From positions 1 through 22,137 of the forward strand of contig DATKCJ010000219.1 of the NCBI GenBank assembly GCA_035513275.1: DNA of 22,137 nt. Direction: 5' to 3'. The first letter of the stretch is position 1; every line of letters begins with the position of its first letter. The position numbers and the translations under genes were made by a program. The notes below the pieces were generated by a model, which had not been told where the DNA came from, did no database searches, and saw only the letters and a program-made list of their open reading frames with translations. Shown in pieces: positions 7,696-15,840 of this stretch. The DNA comes from DATKCJ01 sp035513275. GTDB lineage: Bacteria; Verrucomicrobiota; Verrucomicrobiia; Opitutales; Opitutaceae.

Positions 7696-10600
7696 TTGCG
7701 CTGAGTTTCTCCTTGGCCGCGATCATCGCTGCATCGAGTGCAGCCAGCCTGTCTCCCTCGGGAAGTCTCCCCTCGTGGGCGTCGTGCTGAATCCCCGCCG
7801 CCACACCTGCAAGCTCGGGCGTGACTGCGAGCGCAGAGAGAGAAAGCAATCGATGGGCGTGATGCGCAGTATCGCGCGAACTTTCAGAACTCACACTGGC
7901 GCGGAGCATGCGCACCTCATCGGCAATATTCCCGGCAATCTCGCTGGCCACGGTTTCGACGCTGCTTCCACGGATCCTTGCCAGCTGAGCGATCAACACA
8001 TTCTCCTTCCCCGCAACCGGTTCCTGCGTCGGCGCAATCACAGCCGGAGCCGGGCGGCGCGCGGAGTCGATTTCACGCAGGACCGCGAGCACCTTGGATG
8101 CGGAGAGCGGCTTCCCGAGGAACGCCGCGGCGCCGGCGTCGAGGCAGGTCTGGCGAACGTTCTCGGTCGCATACGCAGTCGTGACGACAAGGGCCGGGAC
8201 TGGAGTGTTCGCCGCCGACTGTTGATTCTGCAGCATGTTCAGAATCTCCCCCGGCGCGGCATCGGGCAGTTCCAAGTCGGTGAACACGACGTCGTAGCGG
8301 TTCATCGCCGAAAGTCTCAGCGCGGATTCGGCGTCCGGCGCCTCGTCGACCCTGCAGCCAAACCTGTCGAGCATGTCCTTCAGAATCACGCGATTGAACT
8401 CTTGATCCTCGACGATCAGGCATGCGATCTTGAAAAGCTCCGTCTGCGGCTGTGTCTCCGGCAACGGGATGGCCCCGGACTCGACCTTCAGTGGGAGTCT
8501 TAGGAAAAACTCCGAGCCCTCGCCGAGACCGCTGATCACGCCGACTTCGCCGCCCATGTGCCGCGCGAGGAGCCGGCAGGTCGCAAGGCCGATGCCCATC
8601 CCGCGCGCGTTGCGTCTCGTGGCTCCTTTCCCGCGCTCAAACATCGAGAACAGAATCTGCTTCTCCGCCTCGGAGATTCCAGGCCCGTGGTCGCGCACTG
8701 CGAAACGCAGCGACTGCGCACCGTCTTGGGAGGCCGCTGTCACCTCGATATGCACCGGCTCGCCCGGGGCATACTTGAGCGCGTTGCCGACGAAATTCAT
8801 GAGGATCTGCCGGATCCGATCCGGATCGGCGATCACGACAGCGGGCACCTCCGGAGCGACCGTCGTGATGATCTCCGTGCCGGTGCGCTCGGACTCCGCG
8901 TGCAACATTCTCGGCACAGCTTCCAACATCGCTGCGACAGAGACGGCGCGGTCCTGCACGACGATCCGTCCGCCCTCGATGCTCGAGAAATCAAGCACGT
9001 CCTCGACAACGGCTCCGAGGTGATCTGCGCACGCGCGAAGAATGTGGACCATGCGCCCTTCCCTGCCCCGGTGCGAATATTGCTCGAGGATTCCAATCGC
9101 ACCCAACAGGCCGTTGAGCGGATTTCGGATCTCGTGATTCATGCGCGCGATGAACCGCGTCTTCTCGGCATTCACGCACTCGAGCTCGCGGGTGCGATCC
9201 TCGACCAATCCCTCAAGCTCCTCCGCACGGCGGCGGGCAACCCTCATCCTCAGTTGCCATCCGATTCCGGTGACAAGCACCGCGGCTGCACAGAAGCCGG
9301 AGATGGCCCCGGTTGTCCGATACCACGGCGGCAACACCGCAAATGCGCGGGATGCGATCTGGCCTGGCCGGCCAAGCGCATCGACGGTGCGGACCTGAAA
9401 CTCATAAGATCCGTCACCCAGACCACTGAACTCACGCGTCGAGCGGTCGGCCGCAGCCTGCCATCGCCCATCGGCCCCCAGAATGCGAGTCTCGACAAAT
9501 ATCTCCGCGGGAACACTTCCCGGTGCGGACCAGGCAAATGAGACCGGGCCATGCCCGTTCGGAAGCTCGACATCATCAAATGGTATGCTGTGTGTGACTC
9601 CTTCCTCGATCCGGCTCATTGAAACATTCAATAGAGGTGACTGAACTGCGAATTTCGCGAGTTCGGGACGCATACGAATGATACCCTTGTCCGTCCCGAT
9701 CCACACCTCCGCCGGATTCGACCCGGTGTCCACTGTGTGCACATTGCGAAGCTGGCCGGCGGATTGCAGGCCCTCGGTGCCCAGCTCTTCCGCTTTCAAG
9801 ACACCGCCGGCGACCGTCAGTCGAACAAGCCGTGGTGACTCGGCGTCGTGTCCCTTCGGCCGCACGAGCGCCCAAGACTCACCGGTGTCGACAGTCGCAA
9901 CGTCGAGCACCTCGGCACCTTGAAGGAGCGGAACGGGTTTGAAAGAACCCGCCCCGTCATGTGCGGACAGGCTTCCACCTCGAATCAGGAATACTTCGTC
10001 TCCAATTCCGAAGAGCTTCGTCATTGCGGTGGCAGGCGAAGGATCGTCCACGATCTGGAAAACCTGTCTCTCGATGAAACGATCTCCTTCCGCTGCAAAC
10101 GACAACGTCCTTACCTCGGATCCCGCCGCAACCCAGATGTCGCCAGCGCGGTCCTCGACGATGCTCTCGATTTTCGCGCCCATAGTTTCGGTCGCGAGGA
10201 CTTCGTATTGCCCGTCGTGTTCGCGCAAGGCACGAAGTTGGCCTTCGGTGGCGTAATACGCCATCTTGGGCGAAAACTTGGCCACGATGATGGCCGTCAC
10301 GTCATAGTCCTCCGGGACGACTTTTCGTCTCGTATATCTATCGGACTCGAAGATCCCGAATGCCATCGCTCCGAGATATTTGGAGCCGAACTTCGCCTGT
10401 GACAGGAACCAATCGTCACTGACTTTTCGCAGCTCGCCTTCCTCGCCGTAGGCCAGAAATTCAAAGCCGCCACCACGGGTGATTGCGAAGGCCGAGTCGC
10501 CCACGACATCGGCAAATCGCAACATCGCACCGTCGAGGCCACCTTCATTCGGAAGGAACGAGATCGCTCTCGAAGTCGACACGCGGTTCAAACCCCGAAG

Positions 10601-11572
10601 GGTGGCCGCCCACAACCAATCGCCATCTCCGCGCAAGATTCTGGTCACAGCCGGAGACAACAACCCCGCCCGTTCATCCACATGTTCGAAAGCTCCTGTT
10701 TCGGTATCGACGATGAAAAGCCCGTTGAAAAAGGTCGCTACTGCGAGCCGGCCGTCCGTGAGCCTGACAAAATCTGTCGGAGAAGATTTCCGAAGCCAGC
10801 GGTTGACCCCCTCGAATCGTTCGTTTGATCCGAAGCCGCCTGCGACCAGCCCGTCTTTCGCAAACGCAATCCAATCACTCTCACCAAGACGTTCCCCCCA
10901 GTAGATAGAGGTGTTCGATATGGCAGAAGGAAGCGTGAAAGAGCGCGGTCCAGATTCTTCCATGACAAAGACGCGCGCGTCCGCTGCTCCGATGAAGATT
11001 CTACCGTCATCGACCCATCCATAAAGCCGACGGGCAAACGGAAGATGCCACACCTCGGCTTTCTTCCCGTCTGTTCTCACGACACTACCCGCGCCGATAA
11101 AGACCGCCCTGTCACCCGAGTCCGGGAAGATGCCATACAAATATTTGAGCCCGGGTTCTGTTTCGGGCAGGAGCCCGATCAACGAACGATATTGAAACGT
11201 CCCTGCGGCGTCCGGTTCATAGAATCCGATCTCGCTGCTGGCACCGGCCCAAATCCGACCATTGGACCCAGCAGCCAAGCCATCCCACTTGAAGTCGACA
11301 TCCGAACAAGCCGGCACCCATCGGCCGCCCACGAGTTCGACGAGTCCATGCGCTCCCTGTGCGATGATTCGGCCAGAAGGTGTCCTTGTGGCATTCCAAT
11401 GGTCGCGCACCACCGAGCCCTGATATTCGAAACGATCGGTGGGCCTGAGGCCGGAGGGCGATTCGCTTTTTCCAGCGAACACAAACGGACTCACTGCCGA
11501 CAAAATGGCAGTTAAGAGGAGCCGCAGGTAGGGTCGCCGTTCGGTCACGATAGGAATCTGTGCCACATCCAT
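7616..11572 (-). CDS. Large hybrid sensor histidine kinase (Reg_prop/Y_Y_Y-HisKA-HATPase-REC-Hpt)
   Basis: The protein has 1318 residues from the ATG at 11572. A TTG start at 11611 would add 13 residues but would bury the signal peptide. The signal peptide is about residues 1-33 (ERRPYLRLLLTAILSAV, cleavage near VFA-GKS). A periplasmic beta-propeller follows (about 50-660) with Reg_prop-like strings such as DWLWAATLRGLNRV and EVWIGTDKGIIRM. Next come a Y_Y_Y-like domain (about 675-748), a transmembrane helix (about 753-773) and a coiled coil. HisKA has H813 in ARMNHEIRNPLNG. The HATPase has N930, DHGPG from D961 and GMGIGL at 991-996. The receiver (about 1047-1170) has D1099 and K1154. A putative C-terminal Hpt (about 1192-1287) has H1240 in AHRLLSLS. 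It has no DNA-binding domain, so the phosphate should pass to a separate regulator. The ligand is unknown; related propeller sensors often respond to saccharides. No Shine-Dalgarno is evident. Confidence 0.9.
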   Translation of the reverse strand: MDVAQIPIVTERRPYLRLLLTAILSAVSPFVFAGKSESPSGLRPTDRFEYQGSVVRDHWNATRTPSGRIIAQGAHGLVELVGGRWVPACSDVDFKWDGLAAGSNGRIWAGASSEIGFYEPDAAGTFQYRSLIGLLPETEPGLKYLYGIFPDSGDRAVFIGAGSVVRTDGKKAEVWHLPFARRLYGWVDDGRIFIGAADARVFVMEESGPRSFTLPSAISNTSIYWGERLGESDWIAFAKDGLVAGGFGSNERFEGVNRWLRKSSPTDFVRLTDGRLAVATFFNGLFIVDTETGAFEHVDERAGLLSPAVTRILRGDGDWLWAATLRGLNRVSTSRAISFLPNEGGLDGAMLRFADVVGDSAFAITRGGGFEFLAYGEEGELRKVSDDWFLSQAKFGSKYLGAMAFGIFESDRYTRRKVVPEDYDVTAIIVAKFSPKMAYYATEGQLRALREHDGQYEVLATETMGAKIESIVEDRAGDIWVAAGSEVRTLSFAAEGDRFIERQVFQIVDDPSPATAMTKLFGIGDEVFLIRGGSLSAHDGAGSFKPVPLLQGAEVLDVATVDTGESWALVRPKGHDAESPRLVRLTVAGGVLKAEELGTEGLQSAGQLRNVHTVDTGSNPAEVWIGTDKGIIRMRPELAKFAVQSPLLNVSMSRIEEGVTHSIPFDDVELPNGHGPVSFAWSAPGSVPAEIFVETRILGADGRWQAAADRSTREFSGLGDGSYEFQVRTVDALGRPGQIASRAFAVLPPWYRTTGAISGFCAAAVLVTGIGWQLRMRVARRRAEELEGLVEDRTRELECVNAEKTRFIARMNHEIRNPLNGLLGAIGILEQYSHRGREGRMVHILRACADHLGAVVEDVLDFSSIEGGRIVVQDRAVSVAAMLEAVPRMLHAESERTGTEIITTVAPEVPAVVIADPDRIRQILMNFVGNALKYAPGEPVHIEVTAASQDGAQSLRFAVRDHGPGISEAEKQILFSMFERGKGATRRNARGMGIGLATCRLLARHMGGEVGVISGLGEGSEFFLRLPLKVESGAIPLPETQPQTELFKIACLIVEDQEFNRVILKDMLDRFGCRVDEAPDAESALRLSAMNRYDVVFTDLELPDAAPGEILNMLQNQQSAANTPVPALVVTTAYATENVRQTCLDAGAAAFLGKPLSASKVLAVLREIDSARRPAPAVIAPTQEPVAGKENVLIAQLARIRGSSVETVASEIAGNIADEVRMLRASVSSESSRDTAHHAHRLLSLSALAVTPELAGVAAGIQHDAHEGRLPEGDRLAALDAAMIAAKEKLSAIRSGAAAGAQSRAPGRSEPTASSHSD

Positions 11573-11650
11573 ATCGCGCCGCTGCAGCGAAATCGACCCT
11601 TTGCTGACCAAAAATGGGCATGCCCCGTGATTTTCAAGGGCAAATCCCCG

Positions 11651-11665
11651 CCTCGGGATCCGAGG
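11651..11665. repeat. Short hairpin upstream of small ORF
   Basis: CCTCGG-GAT-CCGAGG is a 6-bp perfect stem in the gap between the leftward hybrid kinase and the rightward small ORF, 25 nt before the ORF's ATG. It could be an operator or an mRNA leader structure. A stem this short can occur by chance in GC-rich DNA. Confidence 0.3.
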
Positions 11666-11690
11666 CCCTCGGGGCGATCATCCAAGGGCC

Positions 11691-11885
11691 ATGAAATCCT
11701 ACATCGAATCTATCATCAGTGCCGGCTCTGCCGTTGCACTATCGCTTGGTTGTCACCGTCTTGCGGAGCGTCTCGATCCGGTCACTTCGCGCAATTCCTC
11801 GGAACTCGTTGGGCGCAGGGCGGATGACCCTTCGTTGCAAAGCGCAGTAACCTGCGTTCCATGCAACGCCGAGCTGATCAGCTAA
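11691..11885 (+). CDS. Small 64-residue ORF upstream of YcaO; possible precursor peptide
   Basis: I do not recognise this protein. It encodes 64 residues and ends 19 nt before the YcaO-family gene on the same strand. The N-terminal third is mildly hydrophobic (SIISAGSAVALSLG after MKSYIE). The middle is charged. The C-terminus is SLQSAVTCVPCNAELIS, with two Cys in a CxxC and several Ser/Thr, the residue types YcaO enzymes can cyclise. By hand its third-position GC is about 60%, which looks lower than in neighbouring genes. AAGG before GCC-ATG is a weak ribosome site. Alternatives are a short exported peptide or a non-coding leader with a chance ORF. An overlapping plus-strand ORF at 11627-11827 looks like a shadow. 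The case for coding rests mainly on spacing and the C-terminal composition. Confidence 0.4.
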   Translation: MKSYIESIISAGSAVALSLGCHRLAERLDPVTSRNSSELVGRRADDPSLQSAVTCVPCNAELIS

Positions 11886-11904
11886 CAACTGACACCAACT
11901 CGAG

Positions 11905-12804
11905 ATGATCACCCTGGCACCGTTCCGCTACCGGAATGTGATTGATCCCAAAAACGGGCCGGTCGCCAGGGTGGAGACCTTCACGATGCCCGTACTCGAC
12001 GGGCGCCTGTTTCACGCCAATGCGTTCCTAAGACCCGAACTGAAGCGCCTCTCCAGGAACTTTAACGTGTACGGATCGGCCGACGGTTCAGGTGCCCACG
12101 AGTCGGCCATTGTTGCGCGGCATATGGCAATCTCCGAGGCACTTGAGCGCTGGGCTCACGCCGAGGTCTTCAAGTCGCCCGAAAGAGCGAAGTATGGCTT
12201 CGACGTGGATCCATCCTCCAACGGCATGGCGGCATTCCCTGGGCTCGGCTCATCCCGCGCCCGCCGCTCTGCGCGGATGGAGGCGATCGAGCGGTTCTGC
12301 CTGATCGGCTGGTGGCAGGGTTCGGTTGGTTCCACCCGCCGTGAGTCTCCGTGGAACGGAGTACATGCGATCGAGTTTCTTCACGAATTCGAAAACACAT
12401 CCGTCGTGCTCCTGATCCAGGAGGTTGAGCCTGATCTCATCGTCTACGGACACGCAGCTGGGGAAACGTTTGAAGCCGCATGCAACCGTGCCGTCGTCGA
12501 GCTTGCCCGGTGCGAACATGTGATCCGCCGCTTCCGCTCGCTCCATCCCGGTCCGATTGAAAGCCACTTCGCTTCCGTTCCGGATGTGTTCGAGCGGCGC
12601 TGCCTCTTCTTCTCGACGCCGGCCGGGTTTCGATCCGTGCTCGCTCGCGCCCGGCAGACTCCGCGCGAAGTTGCGCGTCCTGAAGTCGTCTTCGACGGAG
12701 AGATCCCGGGGCCTTGGGATCGGTTCACCACCGTGTGGCGCGTCGCCATCAAGCCTGTGACGCTGGAGTTTCTCCAGCGACGCGACGACTGGTTCTTCTG
12801 GTGA
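11905..12804 (+). CDS. Compact stand-alone YcaO-family protein
   Basis: A 299-residue protein with the YcaO ATP-binding core in order. The first element is YGSADGSGAHESAIVARHMAISEALERWAH in segments: a Gly/Ser-rich start at residues 57-63, then S77/E78/E81/R82. The second is PSSNGMAAF (103-111), then RMEAIERFCLIGWW with E126 and E129. The third is YGHAAG (181-186), then AACNRAVVELARCEH with R195 and E199. YcaO enzymes use ATP to activate a peptide backbone amide, making azolines, amidines or thioamides, often on ribosomal peptides. Azoline-forming members are usually about 400 residues or more and end in a proline-rich motif. This one is shorter and ends DDWFFW with no PxP tail. No E1-like partner, TfuA or azoline dehydrogenase is nearby. 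The ATG at 11905 has little Shine-Dalgarno, so coupling to the upstream ORF is possible. The family call is good; the reaction and substrate are unknown. Confidence 0.82.
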   Translation: MITLAPFRYRNVIDPKNGPVARVETFTMPVLDGRLFHANAFLRPELKRLSRNFNVYGSADGSGAHESAIVARHMAISEALERWAHAEVFKSPERAKYGFDVDPSSNGMAAFPGLGSSRARRSARMEAIERFCLIGWWQGSVGSTRRESPWNGVHAIEFLHEFENTSVVLLIQEVEPDLIVYGHAAGETFEAACNRAVVELARCEHVIRRFRSLHPGPIESHFASVPDVFERRCLFFSTPAGFRSVLARARQTPREVARPEVVFDGEIPGPWDRFTTVWRVAIKPVTLEFLQRRDDWFFW

Positions 12805-12832
12805 AGCGCAATCGCGCGAGCGCGTCTCGCAA

Positions 12833-13741
12833 CTAGGCGGATTTCAACTCCCGCGCGGTGCGACGCGCGAGCCAGAGATGGTGGCTCACGGTATTGACCG
12901 TGCCCATGCCGAGTTCTCGCGCGATCCAGTCGAGCGGAGCACCCGCCTCGATGCGGAGTTCTCTAGCGAGTTCCACCTTCCACGGGGCGCCCTTCGGATC
13001 CGCGGCGATGTCGTCTCGCGTCTTGCCGCTCATTCCGAGGAGCCGGTCGAGCTCCGCAAACCATTGCACCTCGACCGGCGGCAGGCTCGCGAGCACGGGG
13101 ATCGCATTGCGAAAATCGCGCGAGCCGATGACCGGACCGCGCATCATCCCGCGCATCCCGATCGCGACGTGTCGCTCCGGGTCGCGCGCCATGCGCACAA
13201 GCAGCGGCGCATACGCGGCAGTCCGGTCTGGCGCGTCGTCGAGCTCGCGAACGTGTCCGATCCAATCGGAAGGCGACAGGAAACCCGGGCAATCGCGCCG
13301 GATGATCCGCCGCAGGCTGCTCCAGCGAAACAGCGGAAGATGGTCCGCCGCCACGACTCCGGTGTCAGCCGGCCGCAAGTGGATGTAGTTCGCAAGATTC
13401 GCGAGCGGCACGCCCCGCTCCACCGGCAGCGCGCGATAGCGGCCTTGGAAGAGCGGCCCGGTCGTGCCGAATGCGTCCCTCAAGCGCTTCGCAAACGTCG
13501 ACTGAAACCAGTGCATGCCCGCGACGAGGTTCGCGCGCGGCGTTTCCAGCGCGAGGTGGAATCCTTCGCGAACGACGCAAAACGCGTGAAGTCGCCAGCC
13601 GAACTCGCCGCGCGCATCCATCATGCAATCCTCGAACAACCTTGCCGCAGCAGGGTTGCCGAACACGTCGCCACCGGGATTCACCCGGTTGAAGACATGG
13701 TAGATTGCACCTTCGAATTCGAGCCGCGGCCGGCGAGCCAT
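12833..13741 (-). CDS. REP-associated tyrosine transposase-like protein (Y1_Tnp), HUH motif altered
   Basis: The protein has 302 residues from the ATG at 13741, where MARRPRLEFEGAIYHVFNR matches the usual start of the family; the frame is open to a further start at 13792. The Y1 transposase domain covers about residues 5-125: CVVREGFHLALETPRANL, then GPLFQGRYRAL, then NYIHLRP with candidate catalytic Tyr119. The C-terminal part (about 225-302) is a helical extension with a helix-turn-helix-like end, as in Verrucomicrobia members. RAYTs are single-copy, domesticated-looking relatives of IS200/IS605 transposases that act on REP hairpins. The motif normally reads HxH before L, but here it is G60-F61-H62, so one metal ligand seems lost. 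No convincing REP pair flanks the gene. No Shine-Dalgarno is visible. Confidence 0.85.
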   Translation of the reverse strand: MARRPRLEFEGAIYHVFNRVNPGGDVFGNPAAARLFEDCMMDARGEFGWRLHAFCVVREGFHLALETPRANLVAGMHWFQSTFAKRLRDAFGTTGPLFQGRYRALPVERGVPLANLANYIHLRPADTGVVAADHLPLFRWSSLRRIIRRDCPGFLSPSDWIGHVRELDDAPDRTAAYAPLLVRMARDPERHVAIGMRGMMRGPVIGSRDFRNAIPVLASLPPVEVQWFAELDRLLGMSGKTRDDIAADPKGAPWKVELARELRIEAGAPLDWIARELGMGTVNTVSHHLWLARRTARELKSA

Positions 13742-13824
13742 GTCGTGAACTTGCGCGCCCGAATCAATTTCGCCAAGCGCAACCTTGCGCAATTTTGCAC
13801 AGAATTCGAACGAACAGCGCCGCC

Positions 13825-15024
13825 CTAGGTCACGCTGGGGCCAAACGCCGGGATGCCGGTCTGCGCGCGGCCGAGCACCAGCGCGTGGATGTCGTGCGTG
13901 CCCTCGTAGGTGTTGACCGACTCGAGGTTCATCACGTGGCGGATGACGTGGTATTCGTCGGCGATGCCGTTGCCGCCGTGCATGTCGCGCGCGACGCGCG
14001 CGATCTCGAGCGATTTGCCGGCATTGTTGCGCTTGAGCATCGAGACGAGCTCAGGCGTGCAGGTGCCTTCGTCCATCATCCGGCCCGCGCGCAGCACGGC
14101 CTGCAGCCCGAGTGTGATTTCTGTCTGCATGTTCGCGAGCTTCACCTGAATCAACTGGTTCGCAGCAAGCGGCTGGCCGAACTGTTTCCGGTCTAGCGTG
14201 TATTGGCGCGCCGCGTGCCAACAAAACTCTGCGGCGCCGAGCGCGCCCCAGGCGATTCCGTAGCGTGCCTTCGTGAGGCAACCGAGCGGACCTTTCAGCC
14301 CGACGGCACCGGGAAGCAGGTTCTCCGCGGGCACCTCAACTTCGTCCATCACGATCTGCCCCGTCGGCGACGCTCGCAGTGAAAACTTTCCTTCGATCTT
14401 CGGCGCGGAAAGGCCCTTCATGCCGCGCTCGAGGATGAAGCCGCGGATCTCACCCTCGTCGTCCTTTGCCCACACGATAAAGACGTCGGCGATGGTCGAG
14501 TTCGTGATCCAAGTTTTCGTGCCGTGGAGCACATAGCCGTCAGCCGTCTTCCTCGCGCGCGTTTGCATGCCGCCGGGATCGGAGCCGTGGTTTGGCTCCG
14601 TAAGTCCGAAGCAGCCGACCCACTCCCCCGACGCGAGCTTGGGAATGAACTTCAGCCGTTGCTCTTCGGTGCCGTAGATGAAGATCGGGAAAATGACCAG
14701 CGACGACTGCACGCTCGTCACAGAGCGATAGCCCGAGTCGACCCGCTCGATCTCGCGCATGATCAATCCCTGGCTCACGTAGTTCACCCCCGCGCAGCCG
14801 TAGCCTTCGACCGTCGAGCCGAGCAGGCCGATTGCCCCCATCTCGTTGAGAATCTCGCGGTCGAACTTCTCGTGGCGGTTCGCCATCAGCACGCGCGGCA
14901 TGAGCCGCTCCTGACAGTAGTCGCGCGCCGAGTCCCGGATCATCCGCTCGTCCTCCGAAAGCTGGCTCTCGAGGAGCATCGGATCCTCCCAGTTGAACCG
15001 GACCTTCGCTTGTTTCGTTTTCAT
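13825..15024 (-). CDS. gcdH: Glutaryl-CoA dehydrogenase (acyl-CoA dehydrogenase family)
   Basis: The protein has 399 residues from the ATG at 15024, with an AGG 9 nt upstream; an upstream non-ATG start would add 11 residues. Family signatures include YRSVTSVQSSLV (99-110), GCFGLTEPNHGSDPGGM (137-153), the FAD/substrate segment TKTWITNS (169-176), YTLDRKQFGQPL (275-286) and the catalytic base E374 in NTYEGTHDIHALVLGRA. The position and context of this Glu match glutaryl-CoA dehydrogenases rather than short-chain acyl-CoA dehydrogenases. The enzyme oxidises and decarboxylates glutaryl-CoA to crotonyl-CoA in the lysine/tryptophan/aromatic degradation route and passes electrons to ETF. It is the last gene of a five-gene operon, 22 nt after the CCG protein gene. 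The etfBA genes upstream supply its acceptor. A non-decarboxylating variant cannot be excluded by eye. Confidence 0.92.
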   Translation of the reverse strand: MKTKQAKVRFNWEDPMLLESQLSEDERMIRDSARDYCQERLMPRVLMANRHEKFDREILNEMGAIGLLGSTVEGYGCAGVNYVSQGLIMREIERVDSGYRSVTSVQSSLVIFPIFIYGTEEQRLKFIPKLASGEWVGCFGLTEPNHGSDPGGMQTRARKTADGYVLHGTKTWITNSTIADVFIVWAKDDEGEIRGFILERGMKGLSAPKIEGKFSLRASPTGQIVMDEVEVPAENLLPGAVGLKGPLGCLTKARYGIAWGALGAAEFCWHAARQYTLDRKQFGQPLAANQLIQVKLANMQTEITLGLQAVLRAGRMMDEGTCTPELVSMLKRNNAGKSLEIARVARDMHGGNGIADEYHVIRHVMNLESVNTYEGTHDIHALVLGRAQTGIPAFGPSVT

Positions 15025-15046
15025 AAGTGTGTGCCTGGCTATCCAA

Positions 15047-15838
15047 TCACAGGCCAAGTCGCTCCGCGAGCAACTCGGCGATATCGATCACGCGCGCCTC
15101 CGTGCCTTGCGCCGCCACGCCGTCGCTCATCATCGTGAGGCAAAACGGGCAACCAACGGCGACGGTCTTGGCGCCAGTCGCGATTGCCTCCGCCGCGCGC
15201 ACGGTCGAGACGCGCTTCGCCGGGTCTTCCTCCATCCACATGCGTCCTCCGCCAGCGCCGCAGCAAAACGTCTTCGCGCGGTTGCGGTCCATCTCGCGCA
15301 GCTTGCCGCAGCCACCGAGCGCAGCGCCGAGGACCTCGCGCGGTTCCTCGTGCGTGCCGTTCACCCGCGCGAGGTAGCACGGGTCAGGGTAGGTCACTGA
15401 TTCGCCTGTAGGAATCAACGCAGGGTCGACCTTGATGCGGCCCTCGCGAATCAATTGCGCGAGCAACTGCGAGTGGTGCATGACTTCGTAGTGCCCGCCG
15501 AACTGCGAGTAGTCGCGCAGCAGCGCGTTCACGCAGTGCGGGCAATGCGTGACGATCCGCCGCGCGTTGTATTTGTTGAGCGTCTCGATGTTCGCGGTCG
15601 CAAGTTCCTGGAAAAGAAACTCGTCGCCGAGCCGCCGGGCGGAGTCGCCTGTGCACTTCTCCTCTCGCCCGAGAATCGCGAAGTTCACGCCGGCGTGCTT
15701 GAGCAGCTTCACGACCGCACGGGCGACGCGCTGGGCGCGACGATCGTAGGACGCGGCGCAGCCCACCCAGTAGAGAATCTCGAAGCCGGGGTTCTCCTTC
15801 ACGGTCGGCGCCGCGGACGTGGTCTCGGTGTTTTCCAT
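15047..15838 (-). CDS. CCG-domain iron-sulfur protein, C-terminal half of an ETF:quinone oxidoreductase-like complex
   Basis: The protein has 263 residues from the ATG at 15838, which lies 2 nt after the stop of the upstream cytochrome/FeS gene. An upstream in-frame extension only reads through that gene in another frame and is rejected. Two cysteine-rich CCG (HdrB/GlpC/LutA-like) modules are visible: C27, C62 in EKCTGDSARR and C99-PH-C102, then C154, C192-C193-G-A-G-G-G and C230-PF-C233. Such modules hold an unusual 4Fe-4S cluster in heterodisulfide reductase and related oxidoreductases. Together with the upstream protein it reproduces the layout of the fused DUF224 proteins known as EMO or EtfD. 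The likely role is on the cytoplasmic membrane face, taking electrons from EtfAB. Confidence 0.85.
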   Translation of the reverse strand: MENTETTSAAPTVKENPGFEILYWVGCAASYDRRAQRVARAVVKLLKHAGVNFAILGREEKCTGDSARRLGDEFLFQELATANIETLNKYNARRIVTHCPHCVNALLRDYSQFGGHYEVMHHSQLLAQLIREGRIKVDPALIPTGESVTYPDPCYLARVNGTHEEPREVLGAALGGCGKLREMDRNRAKTFCCGAGGGRMWMEEDPAKRVSTVRAAEAIATGAKTVAVGCPFCLTMMSDGVAAQGTEARVIDIAELLAERLGL

Positions 15839-15840
15839 GA

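Noticed and set aside
11711..11755. Reading the 64-residue ORF as a lipoprotein (hydrophobic run then LSLGC).
   Set aside because: The residues before Cys (S-L-G) do not fit the lipobox L-(A/S/T/V/I)-(G/A/S)-C, and the N-terminus has a single Lys.
13777..13790. GCGCAACCTTGCGC hairpin near the RAYT start, a possible REP element.
   Set aside because: Only 6-bp arms, no GTAG-type REP head and no matching copy at the other side of the gene. It also lies within the open frame upstream of the chosen start.
12878..13828. A 316-residue plus-strand ORF opposite the RAYT gene.
   Set aside because: Composition is typical of an antisense shadow in GC-rich DNA (Arg/His/Asp/Val-rich), while the minus strand shows clear RAYT motifs.
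12832..13831. CTAGGCGG at the left and CCGCCCTAGG at the right of the RAYT gene, resembling terminal inverted repeats of an insertion.
   Set aside because: The match needs a one-base indel over 8-9 nt, and each copy coincides with a stop codon (RAYT TAG and gcdH TAG). No target duplication was seen.
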